DNA of 64,000 nt from Bacteroidota bacterium (lineage in GTDB: Bacteria; Bacteroidota; Bacteroidia; Bacteroidales; Cfx3-03). The stretch is from the NCBI GenBank assembly GCA_013390605.1, contig JACAUB010000001.1, positions 267,751 through 331,750 on the forward strand, read 5' to 3'. This document shows positions 1 to 9,222 of this stretch, piece after piece. The notes beneath the pieces were generated by a model. It was not told where the DNA came from. It was given only the letters and a program-made list of their open reading frames with translations, and made no database searches. The stretch's first letter is position 1; each line of letters opens with the position of its first letter. The position numbers and the translations under genes were made by a program.

Positions 1-170
1 ATGCGATTAACCAAACTATCATTTAATTCAATAATAGGTTTGCATCATTTAATATTTTGGTATTCATAGTAGCCAAATTATATCTTTTGATCAAATTAAT
101 TCAACCTCGACACAATTTATAGTAAAATAGCGAATTTTTATCCTCAAATTACTATTAAAATATTAAAATC

Positions 171-447
171 ACGCCTTAAAAAGCCCCATTGAAAGCTACA
201 AAAAACAGTCTTCATCCAGCCACAGGGATAGTTCGTCCTGAAAACAGGGGTGTTCATACAATAAGTACATTATTTGTTGACATGACAAATTCCATTATTT
301 ACTTTTGGATAGCAATAACTAAGCGCAACATTAATTCGGACTTATGTTATAAAAAAGGTTCGAAAATATGTATTCATCGATATTTGCATTGATGATCAGA
401 TTAACAAAATAAATCAAGTGAAGGTCAGAACCCATTCGAAAAAACGG
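171..447. repeat. dispersed repeat, copy 1 (upstream of TPR gene)
   Basis: This stretch is closely similar to 1815-2099. The best-conserved core is 196-308, where blocks such as CCAGCCACAGG, GTTCGTCCTGAAAACAGGGG and CATACAATAAGTA recur in the same order and spacing. Weaker similarity runs on to the block AGAACCCA...AAACGGA near 445. A shorter third copy lies at 18197-18256. The core contains a small hairpin CCTG-AAAA-CAGG. No convincing reading frame is shared between the copies, so it is most likely a non-coding regulatory or mobile repeat; its function is unknown. Confidence 0.75.
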
Positions 448-558
448 AGGTAACCATAAATGAACGTGAGAAATAAGCATTAGGCCAATTTATACATTTA
501 ACAAAACGGATAATTTTTTACACGTAGCAATATTTCATTTGAGATAAAATTTCAGTAT

Positions 559-1677
559 ATGAAAAAAATAGTACTACTACTTCTCATTTTTTTAGTTTTT
601 ACAAGCAATAGCTATAGTCAAAAAACTAGAAAATATATAAGGAATGGGTTTGTAAAATATAATTCGGATGATTTCCAAGGGGCTATAGCTGATTATAATA
701 AAGCGATAGATATTAAACCTAATTTAGAGGAGGCTTATAGTAAGAGAGGGTTAGCAAAATTGGGGTTAGGCGATATTCAAGGAGCGATTGCAGACTACAC
801 CAAGGTAATAGAAATTGATCCTAAGTCAGGCGATGCATATTATATTAGAGGGGGTGCAAAATCTCAATTAGGAGATTTTCAAGGAGCAATAGATGATTAT
901 AACAAAGCGATAAAGCTTAATTCTAAGTTTGATAAGGCATATTTCAATAGGGGGATTGCAAGATCGGGATTAGGTGATGCTCAGGGAGCAATAGCTGATT
1001 ATAGCAAAGCAATAAATCTTAATTACAAGTTTACTGATGCATATAACAATAGAGGGCTTTCGAAAATGGGATTAGGTGATGCTAAAGGAGCGATAGCTGA
1101 CTATAATGAAGCAATAAATAACGATCCGGATTTCTCAACATCATATAACAATAGGGGGCTTGCAAAATCGGCATTAGGTGATGCTAAAGGAGCGATAGCT
1201 GATTATAACAAAGCGATAAAGCTTAATCCTGATTTCTCAACGGCATATAATAATAGAGGATTTGCAAAAACGGGATTAGGAGATTTTCAAGGAGCAATAG
1301 CTGATTATAACAAAGCGATAGATATTAATTCTTATTTCACTATGGCATATTACAATAGGGGCGTTGCAAAATTAGGATTAGGAGATTTTCAAGGCGCAAT
1401 TACCGACAATAACAAAGCGATAGTAATTAATCCTATGTTTGTTGAGGCATATCTCAATATGGCGGTTGCGAAACAACAATCAAATGATCTTAAAGGTGCA
1501 ATAATTGATTATAACAAAGCAATTGAAATTAATCCGAATAATGCTAAAGCCTATTTTGGTAGAGGACTTGTGCGAATTTCATTAGGCGATAAAGATTCAG
1601 GGTGCTTAGATCTAAATAAAGCCAGAGAATTAGGCCATAACAGGGCCAATGAACTAATAAAAGAGTACTGCAAATAG
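559..1677 (+). CDS. secreted tetratricopeptide (TPR) repeat protein
   Basis: This 372-aa protein starts with a clear signal peptide (about residues 1-20, ending SNSYS-Q). It then consists almost wholly of 34-residue TPR units from about residue 29, nine full units and a degenerate tenth. The recurring pattern is RGxAKxxLGDxxGAIADYNKAIxxNP. TPR arrays form a superhelical groove for protein-protein contacts, so this is probably a periplasmic or surface scaffold; no enzymatic domain is visible. The repeats are so alike at DNA level (102-bp period) that copy number could change by recombination. The gene stands alone about 110 bp after dispersed repeat copy 1. The partner protein is unknown. Confidence 0.9.
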   Translation: MKKIVLLLLIFLVFTSNSYSQKTRKYIRNGFVKYNSDDFQGAIADYNKAIDIKPNLEEAYSKRGLAKLGLGDIQGAIADYTKVIEIDPKSGDAYYIRGGAKSQLGDFQGAIDDYNKAIKLNSKFDKAYFNRGIARSGLGDAQGAIADYSKAINLNYKFTDAYNNRGLSKMGLGDAKGAIADYNEAINNDPDFSTSYNNRGLAKSALGDAKGAIADYNKAIKLNPDFSTAYNNRGFAKTGLGDFQGAIADYNKAIDINSYFTMAYYNRGVAKLGLGDFQGAITDNNKAIVINPMFVEAYLNMAVAKQQSNDLKGAIIDYNKAIEINPNNAKAYFGRGLVRISLGDKDSGCLDLNKARELGHNRANELIKEYCK

Positions 1678-1814
1678 GGTAACCGGAGTATTCTAATTCA
1701 TGAATTATATCCCGGTCTGTCAGAAATCAATGACTCTGTTTCAGTAAGGACAATCATTCCTGTTGCTAAATAGAAAATAAAACTCTTAAAATAATTCCTC
1801 TGAACCCCAAGTTT

Positions 1815-2099
1815 TGACCTTAAAATGCTACATTGAAAAACACAAAAAACAGTCTTCGTCCAGCCACAGGTATGGTTCGTCCTGAAAACAGGGGGGTTCA
1901 TACAATAAGTATATTATTTGTTGACATAACAAATTCCATTGTTTACTTTTGAACAATAAGAATCACATGCAAAACAATTTCAAGCTTGTGTTATCGGAAA
2001 GTTCAATTAAAATTTAGTAACCTATACTCGTACTCAAAATCCTACAACAGATAAATAATAATTAATGTGGAGACCAGAACCCACAAAAAAAAAACGGAC
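1815..2099. repeat. dispersed repeat, copy 2 (upstream of beta-barrel gene)
   Basis: This is the second copy of the repeat at 171-447. The core at 1840-1951 carries the same ordered blocks, including the CCTG-AAAA-CAGG hairpin. The similarity again ends in AGAACCCA followed by an A-rich run and ACGGA, shortly before the next gene at 2143. Both long copies therefore sit directly upstream of a gene for a secreted or outer-membrane protein on the same strand. This suggests a duplicated leader or promoter region, although no TAnnTTTG element is evident in either copy. Confidence 0.75.
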
Positions 2100-2142
2100 C
2101 ATATCCAAAAGTCCTGTAAGGAGGACTTAAATTAGAATTACC

Positions 2143-2643
2143 ATGAAAAAATTACTTGTTCTCGCTATTTTATTCTTTTTGATCAGCAACGTAAAATCAC
2201 AAGACAGAAAGCTTCAATTCGAAAGTGGGCCAACCTTAGCAATACCATTTGGAAATACTGCTCTGGGCAAGATCGTTGGCATTGGTGCTGAAGGTATCGT
2301 AAGTTATAAAATGACTGACCATATTAACTATTTCGGCCAGACTGGCATTTTTTACTTCTCTGGGAAAACTGCTATTGGAGAAGGTGCTTCAGGAAATACT
2401 ACTATGCATGTTCCCATTCTTGCAGGATTAAGATATACCAGCGACAAAGGGTTCATTGCAGGAATGGGTGTCGGTTGTGGATTTTACAACTCCGGACATG
2501 GTTATACACAGGCGGGTTTTGATTGTAGTCCACAATTTGGATATAAATTTAAGAAATTCGATTTCATGGCTAAGTTTAATGGAACTGTGATCGAAAGTTC
2601 ATATCTCGGCTATTTAGGATTGAGTTTGTTCTATAAGTTATAA
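2143..2643 (+). CDS. outer membrane beta-barrel protein
   Basis: This 166-aa protein has a signal peptide (MKKLLVLAILFFLISNVKS-Q). The rest shows alternating hydrophobic/polar strands with many glycines and aromatics, ending in the hydrophobic strand GLSLFYKL. This is the usual look of a small 8-stranded Bacteroidota outer-membrane barrel of the OMP_b-brl type. The start is supported by a purine-rich AAGGAGGA stretch about 20 bp upstream. It lies in the same direction as two more small secreted proteins downstream. No enzyme motif is visible; a porin-like or adhesion role is possible but not shown. Confidence 0.8.
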   Translation: MKKLLVLAILFFLISNVKSQDRKLQFESGPTLAIPFGNTALGKIVGIGAEGIVSYKMTDHINYFGQTGIFYFSGKTAIGEGASGNTTMHVPILAGLRYTSDKGFIAGMGVGCGFYNSGHGYTQAGFDCSPQFGYKFKKFDFMAKFNGTVIESSYLGYLGLSLFYKL

Positions 2644-2686
2644 GATATATAAATATTTACCCATTACTAAATTAAACTCCTTCGTT

Positions 2687-3223
2687 ATGAAAAAAATTCT
2701 ATTATCTGGCATTTGCTTGATAGCATTGTTATTAAATTCGAATTGTATTCAAGCTCAATACGATTACTTAAAATTCGAAAATACTCAATTGTATTTTGAA
2801 AAAGTCTACAGTTTAGATTCTTTAAAGTCTCTTGAAGTTGAAAAAAATCTGTTATTGGGTATCCCAAAACTTAAAGATGTTACCAATTTTCAAAAATCAC
2901 CTGACATTATTACTTTAAAAATTGAGAATTCTCTGATCAATTATAGAAAATATGGTGGTAAATGGGCTACTACGGCCGCGTTTTTGAACAATCCTTTTTT
3001 TGCTGATGTATCAATTGTTTGGAAAGAGGGTAAATATAAAGTAACAATTAGCAATATGTACTTTAATACTGCCGGGTTTGGAATAATGAAAAGTTCTAAT
3101 ATTTTTTTAAAAAAACATGGAAGTGAGTTTGATTCTCGTGAAAATGTAATTTTAGCCGGGCAATATGTTGAAAAATATTTAGCAGATCTTTTTTTGATCA
3201 AGAAGGAAAGCAAAGATTGGTAA
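2687..3223 (+). CDS. secreted protein of unknown function
   Basis: This 178-aa protein has a signal peptide ending near QAQ (residues 22-24) and a mature part of mixed alpha/beta character. The central segment, with SIVWKEGKYKVTISNMYF, resembles by general layout the DUF4468/TBP-like domain of secreted Bacteroidota proteins, but I cannot confirm this. The gene starts 43 bp after the beta-barrel gene and 36 bp before the next small secreted gene, so the three may be co-transcribed. No catalytic residues are recognisable. Confidence 0.7.
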   Translation: MKKILLSGICLIALLLNSNCIQAQYDYLKFENTQLYFEKVYSLDSLKSLEVEKNLLLGIPKLKDVTNFQKSPDIITLKIENSLINYRKYGGKWATTAAFLNNPFFADVSIVWKEGKYKVTISNMYFNTAGFGIMKSSNIFLKKHGSEFDSRENVILAGQYVEKYLADLFLIKKESKDW

Positions 3224-3259
3224 CCAAGTTTTAACAAAAAAAATCAAAATATCTCTATT

Positions 3260-3649
3260 ATGAAAAAAATTAGTCAAATAATCCTGTTTCTTTTATTAAG
3301 TATAACGGTCAAATCACAACAAATCAATAATTCAATCTCTTTAGATACGTTATCTCGACACTCAAAATTAGCAGCCATCGAACTTAAAAAAGCTGCGACA
3401 ATGGCTCAGGTCGGCATTGGATTAGAAGTTGTTGGCGGATCAGCAATAGCTTATTCTATTTTACGATCGGCTCCTGATAAAGATGGAAAAATTGCCGGTC
3501 CTAATCAAAAAACACGGAACATTATCGGAATTGGGGGATCTGTTTTAGCCTTGTTGGGCTTTTATATACATATTGATTCTTTTACCCATATTCAAAACGC
3601 CGGGTTAATATTGAATAATGAAAGTATTGGTATATCAGTAAGTTTTTAA
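3260..3649 (+). CDS. small membrane-associated secreted protein, unknown
   Basis: This 129-aa protein has a signal peptide (about residues 1-19, ending VKS-Q). It has two further hydrophobic segments, around residues 48-66 (AQVGIGLEVVGGSAIAYSI) and 87-103 (IIGIGGSVLALLGFYIH), separated by a charged loop. The C-terminus ends in SIGISVSF. Small proteins of this form are common in Bacteroidota near secreted genes, usually without known function. It is the last of three closely spaced same-strand genes. Confidence 0.65.
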   Translation: MKKISQIILFLLLSITVKSQQINNSISLDTLSRHSKLAAIELKKAATMAQVGIGLEVVGGSAIAYSILRSAPDKDGKIAGPNQKTRNIIGIGGSVLALLGFYIHIDSFTHIQNAGLILNNESIGISVSF

Positions 3650-3800
3650 TAAAAGATACCCATTGCATGAATTAATTTTCTAAAAAGATAACGTAAATAA
3701 GTTGTGTATCGATGGTAATTTGATACTGAAGTACGCATAACGGATAAAATACTTTTGTTTACTATCAATCTTCAAATACAAAGAATATTACCAGCACGAT

Positions 3801-4922
3801 TTATTTTCTGCTAAGTATTTTCTCCCTCAAATTCATAAATGGCTTTTCAATAACGATATGGAGAGTATAAGCGCTTAAAACACAGGTGATGATGCAAATA
3901 AGCATCATCACATTACTGTTCAGGTCGATGTTCAGGCTTGCAAAAATCTGTTGCGTGATATGAATGATCCCTTTGTGTGTGAGATAGATGGCGTATGAAA
4001 GCATTGCAATAAAAGTGGTAACCTTTGAATTCCATCGATATAAAAAACTGGTCGGACAGAGGGCGCCTGACACAATCAATCCATAGCCTACTGAAACCAG
4101 CGGAAATCCAAAAACAGAAGCGTTAAAAGAGTGTTGATCATCACATAAAAAGTAAGCTGCCGTCAAGACCAGCAGACTTAAAACTATCAACGGATTGCCA
4201 TATTTAGATATTTTATTCCAGATATCAGGCCTGAACTGATAGATACCGGCAATAGAAACACCCATTAGAAGACCGTCTATTCGATTGTAGGTCGGATAGT
4301 ATATGTATTTATACCAATCGATCTTTTCGGGGAGATAGAAATTCTCCCAGATAAAAACTCTGATCACAATCCCGATCAAGAATAAGAAAATTAGTAACCA
4401 ATATGATTTTTTAAAGAGGTTGGTCGATTGTAAAAGAATCAGAATCAATGGAAAGAACAGATAGAAATGCTCCTCGACACAAAGCGACCAAGCGTGCGAA
4501 AACGTACCGAAGTCAAATATATTTAGTCCGAAATTCTGTGTAAAAGTTAGAAATTTCCAGATAGGGGGTAAGGCCTCTCTTTCGCGGAACCCGGGAAAGC
4601 AGAAATAAACAGCAACCACAACCCAAAATGCAGGGAGAATTCTAAAGAATCTTTTTATGTAAAAGTTTTTTAACGAAATATTTCTCCCTTGTTTAATTTG
4701 CAAAAAGAGCTGCGAAGAGATTAAAAAGCCGCTCAGAACGAAGAAAAGATCAACCCCGGTCCACCCAAATCTAGCCCCCCTTTGTAGCCATTCAGGGTTG
4801 CCTGAAGATAGAATCGGATAATGGTAACAGAAAACAAGCAGTATCGCTAAAGCTCTTAAATGGTCAAGTCCATAAAGTTTAATTTGCGTACTCGGGGTTA
4901 ATCTCTCAGTTAGAAAGTTCAT
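3801..4922 (-). CDS. acyltransferase 3 family membrane protein (OafA/YrhL type)
   Basis: This 373-aa integral membrane protein belongs to the acyltransferase_3 family, which moves acetyl or other acyl groups onto extracytoplasmic sugars such as O-antigen, capsule or exopolysaccharide. The family hallmarks are present: LDHLRALAILLVFCYHY near the N-terminus with the conserved His, FYIKRFFRILPAFW (about residues 87-100), and the SHAWSLCVEEHFYLFFP block. About ten hydrophobic helices follow one another. It is a monocistronic reverse-strand gene with no polysaccharide genes beside it, so the acceptor is unknown. Confidence 0.93.
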   Translation of the reverse strand: MNFLTERLTPSTQIKLYGLDHLRALAILLVFCYHYPILSSGNPEWLQRGARFGWTGVDLFFVLSGFLISSQLFLQIKQGRNISLKNFYIKRFFRILPAFWVVVAVYFCFPGFREREALPPIWKFLTFTQNFGLNIFDFGTFSHAWSLCVEEHFYLFFPLILILLQSTNLFKKSYWLLIFLFLIGIVIRVFIWENFYLPEKIDWYKYIYYPTYNRIDGLLMGVSIAGIYQFRPDIWNKISKYGNPLIVLSLLVLTAAYFLCDDQHSFNASVFGFPLVSVGYGLIVSGALCPTSFLYRWNSKVTTFIAMLSYAIYLTHKGIIHITQQIFASLNIDLNSNVMMLICIITCVLSAYTLHIVIEKPFMNLREKILSRK

Positions 4923-5141
4923 TCTTTAATTCACTCAATTCAGTTTGATATTCCTTGAACTACCCCAACTTATTAATAACCAAGATGTTATAAAACGTGT
5001 TTGTCAGTGTATCGTACGATAATATGAAACGAGCATGTATTACAAACACTAACCTGTAGTAAATATAAATATGCGAGCCCCATCCGACCTATTAAAAAGA
5101 TTATTTACGGATGCAGTAATAATTTATGGAATAATGTAAAT

Positions 5142-5582
5142 TTATTGTTTAATTAGACCTTTTTCTTTTAGCTCTTTCGCTAATTTTTCTGCAAGTTGTC
5201 TTCCCCAGTTCTGTCCTATTGCCATTGATTCTTGCATGATTTGGGGCATTGTAGCGATCATTTTTTTACCGACAGGTGTATTATAAAAGGCAATTAATTG
5301 ATCAATATCTTTTTCCGTGTAGTATTTCTCGTAAAGTGGAATTATCAACTCAACTAATTCTTCGGTTTTGACACTCTTTTCAAACTCATTCCAAAACTCC
5401 AGATTTACATTTACAAGCGAATTTTTAAACGACGCTATCATTGTACTCATTACTTGTTTACCAAGCTTTGCTGAACCCGTTATTTCAAGTAATGCCCTTA
5501 TTTTTTCATTCTTAGTGTTCGATTGTGAAAATGCAGAGAATGTCAATCCACAGATTAGTAAAGTAAAAAGTAGTCTTTTCAT
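5142..5582 (-). CDS. secreted DUF2059 domain protein
   Basis: This 146-aa protein has a signal peptide (MKRLLFTLLICGLTFSAFS-Q). The mature part is all-alpha and matches the DUF2059 family by its pattern LIPLYEKYYTEKDIDQLIAFYNTPVGKKM. Family members are periplasmic or exported helical proteins of undefined function. The gene stands alone on the reverse strand. A 313-bp spacer separates it from the divergent TonB-dependent receptor. Confidence 0.85.
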   Translation of the reverse strand: MKRLLFTLLICGLTFSAFSQSNTKNEKIRALLEITGSAKLGKQVMSTMIASFKNSLVNVNLEFWNEFEKSVKTEELVELIIPLYEKYYTEKDIDQLIAFYNTPVGKKMIATMPQIMQESMAIGQNWGRQLAEKLAKELKEKGLIKQ

Positions 5583-5833
5583 TGTATAGGTCTTTAGTTA
5601 ATAATAAAAGTGAAAGAATGATTGGTTTTTAATAGATCTAGTTGATTTAATTCATGTAAAATTACAAATATTATCATTACTGACCGACTAAAAAACAGGT
5701 AATGAGAATACTTTCTTGCACTTTTTACACTTTCCATATTTATAGATTTAGTCTACAATTACTGATCTATATCAATGCAGAAAGGTTACATAAAGTTAAT
5801 TTTTACTTATTCTTCAGTTGATCTGGGCACCCT

Positions 5834-5841
5834 ATTTTTGT
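5834..5841 (+). promoter_or_regulatory. probable -7 element of TonB receptor promoter
   Basis: TATTTTTG matches the Bacteroidota -7 consensus TAnnTTTG and lies 54 bp before the start codon of the TonB-dependent receptor. No well-spaced TTG box is evident about 20 bp upstream, so confidence is moderate. Apart from this, the intergenic stretch 5583-5895 shows nothing recognisable. Confidence 0.45.
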
Positions 5842-5895
5842 CCCCTGTAATGAAGGTAGAAATTGAATAAAACAAGAAGTTAAACTTTTAAAATT

Positions 5896-8800
5896 ATGAA
5901 GAGGAAATTATTTACATCTTTAATATTGATGATGACAGTCCTGCTTGGATTTGGTCAAGTCACTACATCGTCAATATCAGGTAAGGTCAAAAGTGACAAA
6001 AATGAACTGTTAGTTGGCGTAACAATTCAAGCAACACATACGCCAACGGGTACAAAATATTATACACTGACCAACAAATATGGTGTATATGTTTTACCAG
6101 CAGTTAAACCTGGTGGCCCATACACAATTCAGGCTACTTTTATTGGTCTGTCGAAAGAAGAAAGCACCGATATCACTACTTCGTTAGGTGTAACAACGAA
6201 TATTGATTTTGTGTTGAAAGAAACAGCTTCAAGTTTAAATGAAGTAGTGATTGTTGGAAACCGTACCAATATCTTTTCCAAAGAGAGAACGGGTGCCACG
6301 CAACAGTTTACTACAAAAGATCTTCAGAATATCCCGATTATGGGATCCAGAACCATTGATGGGATTACAAAATATAATCCTAATGGAAATGGTACCTCTT
6401 TTGGTGCACAGGATAGTCGGTTGAACAACTTCACCATAGATGGATCTGTTTTCAATAATGGATTCGGATTAGGCTCTTCTGCTCAGGCAGGTGGTAGAAC
6501 CGGTGCTTCTGCTATCTCCTTAGATGCTATTGAACAGCTTCAGGTAAATGTTTCACCCTATGATATTCGACAGAGTGGTTTTACCGGAGCAGGTATCAAT
6601 GCAATTACCCGCAGTGGTTCGAATAAAATTGAGGCATCTGTTTATGAAACTCAGCGCGATAACAGCTCACGCTATGTAGGTAATAAGGCATATGGTGTAC
6701 CCGTTACAGCCTCTAAATTTGACGAAAAGGTTAAAGGTGCTCGTTTGGGATTGCCGATTATAAAGAATAAATTGTTCTTCTTTGGTAATTATGAAAAATT
6801 AGACAGAACAGAACCTGGTACAACCTGGACATCAACAGGCTCTCCGCTTGGTGGTTCACAAGTTTCAAGAACGACTTATACTGATATGCAGACCCTATCT
6901 GCTTTCATGAAAGATAAGTTTAATTATGTTACAGGTCCCTGGGAAGGTTATTCTAATACAAATAAATCAGAGAAATATCTGGTTCGTTTAGACTGGAATA
7001 TTAATGATAACAACAAGTTAACTGCTCGTTATGTACACCATAACTCTGATGCGCAGATCAATATTTCGAATTCAAATTCAGCCGGTGCCGGAAACAGAAC
7101 CCAATCAGCATTATCAATGGCATTTGCAAATAGCGGATATGTAATTATGGATAATACCCGTTCTGCAGTTGTTGAGTTGAATAGTAAATTTTCTAACACC
7201 TTGCATAATAATTTAATCGTAGGTTATGATAAGCAAATCGAAAACAGAGCTTATCGTTCAAGTGTGTTTCCAACTATTGATATTTTAAGCGGTGGTTCAA
7301 CGTATGCTTCTGTCGGTTTCGATCCATTCACACCTAACAACTTATTAGATTATAACACTTTCCATATTACCGATAATATTACGAAGTATATTAACAAACA
7401 CACCATCACAGCTGGTTTCAATTTCGAGAAATACAGATCAAATAACCTGTTCTTCCCCGCATCAAACGGTGTATATATCTTTAATAGTCTTGCAGATTTT
7501 TATGCTGCAGCGAACGAAAGCATTGCTAAAGGAGGAAGCCCTTCTACAACCGCATTGCCTGCTCGTTTCCAGTTCCGATATTCTGCATTACCAAATGCTG
7601 AGGCTCCAATGCAGGTGCTGAAGACTACCCGTTGGGACTTCTATGTACAAGATCAATACAATGTTTCTGAAAAGTTGAAAGTAACAGTAGGATTAAGAAA
7701 CGCATTGGTTTCATTTGAGCAAACCTCTTTAGAAAATCCGGCTATCACTGCCATGACATTCTTGAATGGACAGAAATACAATACCGCTGTAATGCCAACG
7801 ACCCAATTATTATGGGAGCCTCGTTTTAGTTTTAACTATGATGTCTTTGGAGATGCTAAGACACAAATCCGTGGAGGTTCTGGCGTATTCACCGGAAGAC
7901 CCCCTTATGTATTTATCTCAAATCAGGTAGGTAATAATGGTGTTTTAACAGGTTATATTGATAGTGATAATAAGGGAGCTACAAAATATGGATTTACAGC
8001 CGATCCAAACAAATATTATATCCCTTCAACTCCAACGTTGCCTTCAACATTTGATATTGCATTAACTGACAAGAACTACAAATTTCCACAAGTGTGGAAG
8101 ACAAATATTGCAGTCGATCAAAAACTTCCCCTCGGATTTGTGGGTACTGTTGAAGCTATCTTCAATAAAAACTTAAATGCTGTTCATTACTATAATGCAA
8201 ATTTAGATGCACCCACTGGTACATTCTCAGGTGTTGATCAACGTCCAATGTATGCCAGAACCGATGCCGGTGTCCGAATTAATGATAATGTATCAAACGC
8301 TATCGTTCTCACAAACAAACAAGGCTCTTATTTTAATTCATTAACACTGAAATTAGAATATCCTTACCAAAAGGGTCTTTATGGTTCATTTGCATGGACA
8401 ACATCGAAGGCAGAAGATTATATGAGTGCAGGTTCTATTGCTAGTGGTAGTTGGACAGGTGCTAAATCAGTAAATGGCAATAATGATTTGAGTTTATCTA
8501 CGTCTGATTTCGTATCTCCTAACCGTTTAGTTGGTTTATTGGGCTACAAAATAGAATATGGTAAAAAAGCGGGTGGCGCAACTTCAATCTCTATTGGTTA
8601 TGTTGGTAATCAAGGTTCTCCTTTCTCTTATCAGATTAGTGGTGATATGAATGGCGATAGAATTTCAGGTAACGACCTAATGTTTATTCCTTTGAAAGGA
8701 ACTGACATCCATTTCGTTCCGCTAACTGTTGGGACTACAGTTTATACAGAAGCTCAGCAGCAGGCAGCACTTGAAGCGTATATCTCACAAGATTCATACT

Positions 8801-9171
8801 TGTCATCACACAGAGGTCAATATGCTGAAAGAAACAGCTCTTTCCTCCCAATGCTTCATCGTTTCGACCTTTCAATTGTTCAGGATTTCAATGTATTTGT
8901 TAAGACAACTAAAAACACACTTCAGCTCAGAATTGATATCTTGAATTTTGGAAACTTACTGAACAACAAATGGGGAGTTTCTCAACGTGTAACAAACTCT
9001 TCAATTCTTGCATATTCTACAACAACTAACGGCCAGCCCTATTATAAAATGGCTACTCAGACATTCTCTGATGGTACTGTTGGTTTGATTCGTGATACTT
9101 ATAGCCGTAATGCTTCAGTATACGATGTTTGGACTGCTCAATTTGGTATTCGATATAATTTTGGAAACTAA
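5896..9171 (+). CDS. TonB-dependent receptor, Oar-like, with carboxypeptidase-regulatory-like N-terminal domain
   Basis: This 1091-aa outer-membrane receptor has a signal peptide (residues 1-20, ending GFGQ). A CarboxypepD_reg-like domain follows (about 25-115, with SGKVKSDKNELLVGVTI). Next comes a plug domain (about 120-250, including DIRQSGFTGAGINAITRSG) and a long beta-barrel closing with WTAQFGIRYNFGN. It would import a substrate through the outer membrane using TonB energy. The absence of a SusD partner and of the extended SusC N-terminus argues for the Oar/OmpA-like receptor group rather than a SusC. It is probably monocistronic, with a strong terminator just behind it. The substrate cannot be deduced. 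Confidence 0.92.
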   Translation: MKRKLFTSLILMMTVLLGFGQVTTSSISGKVKSDKNELLVGVTIQATHTPTGTKYYTLTNKYGVYVLPAVKPGGPYTIQATFIGLSKEESTDITTSLGVTTNIDFVLKETASSLNEVVIVGNRTNIFSKERTGATQQFTTKDLQNIPIMGSRTIDGITKYNPNGNGTSFGAQDSRLNNFTIDGSVFNNGFGLGSSAQAGGRTGASAISLDAIEQLQVNVSPYDIRQSGFTGAGINAITRSGSNKIEASVYETQRDNSSRYVGNKAYGVPVTASKFDEKVKGARLGLPIIKNKLFFFGNYEKLDRTEPGTTWTSTGSPLGGSQVSRTTYTDMQTLSAFMKDKFNYVTGPWEGYSNTNKSEKYLVRLDWNINDNNKLTARYVHHNSDAQINISNSNSAGAGNRTQSALSMAFANSGYVIMDNTRSAVVELNSKFSNTLHNNLIVGYDKQIENRAYRSSVFPTIDILSGGSTYASVGFDPFTPNNLLDYNTFHITDNITKYINKHTITAGFNFEKYRSNNLFFPASNGVYIFNSLADFYAAANESIAKGGSPSTTALPARFQFRYSALPNAEAPMQVLKTTRWDFYVQDQYNVSEKLKVTVGLRNALVSFEQTSLENPAITAMTFLNGQKYNTAVMPTTQLLWEPRFSFNYDVFGDAKTQIRGGSGVFTGRPPYVFISNQVGNNGVLTGYIDSDNKGATKYGFTADPNKYYIPSTPTLPSTFDIALTDKNYKFPQVWKTNIAVDQKLPLGFVGTVEAIFNKNLNAVHYYNANLDAPTGTFSGVDQRPMYARTDAGVRINDNVSNAIVLTNKQGSYFNSLTLKLEYPYQKGLYGSFAWTTSKAEDYMSAGSIASGSWTGAKSVNGNNDLSLSTSDFVSPNRLVGLLGYKIEYGKKAGGATSISIGYVGNQGSPFSYQISGDMNGDRISGNDLMFIPLKGTDIHFVPLTVGTTVYTEAQQQAALEAYISQDSYLSSHRGQYAERNSSFLPMLHRFDLSIVQDFNVFVKTTKNTLQLRIDILNFGNLLNNKWGVSQRVTNSSILAYSTTTNGQPYYKMATQTFSDGTVGLIRDTYSRNASVYDVWTAQFGIRYNFGN

Positions 9172-9190
9172 TTTGTAGATGTAGCTTTAA

Positions 9191-9222
9191 AAAAAGGGTG
9201 TCCGTGTGTGAGCACCCTTTTT
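9191..9222. terminator. bidirectional rho-independent terminator
   Basis: A perfect stem AAAAAGGGTG / CACCCTTTTT encloses a 12-nt loop, with T runs on both strands. It lies between the convergent TonB receptor and nitrilase-family genes and overlaps the latter's stop codon region, so it can serve both. Confidence 0.92.

Noticed and set aside
189..392. 67-codon open frame at the left end
   Set aside because: It lies on the dispersed repeat, starts with TTG, has no protein-like pattern, and the equivalent frame is not kept in copy 2.
1698..1901. 67-codon reverse frame over repeat copy 2
   Set aside because: It reads through the non-coding repeat. A similar peptide arises at 18108-18305 only because the repeat core is shared, and the surrounding residues differ.
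5896..9171. SusC-type assignment for the TonB-dependent receptor
   Set aside because: No SusD gene follows, and the N-terminal and plug sequences fit the Oar-like receptors better.
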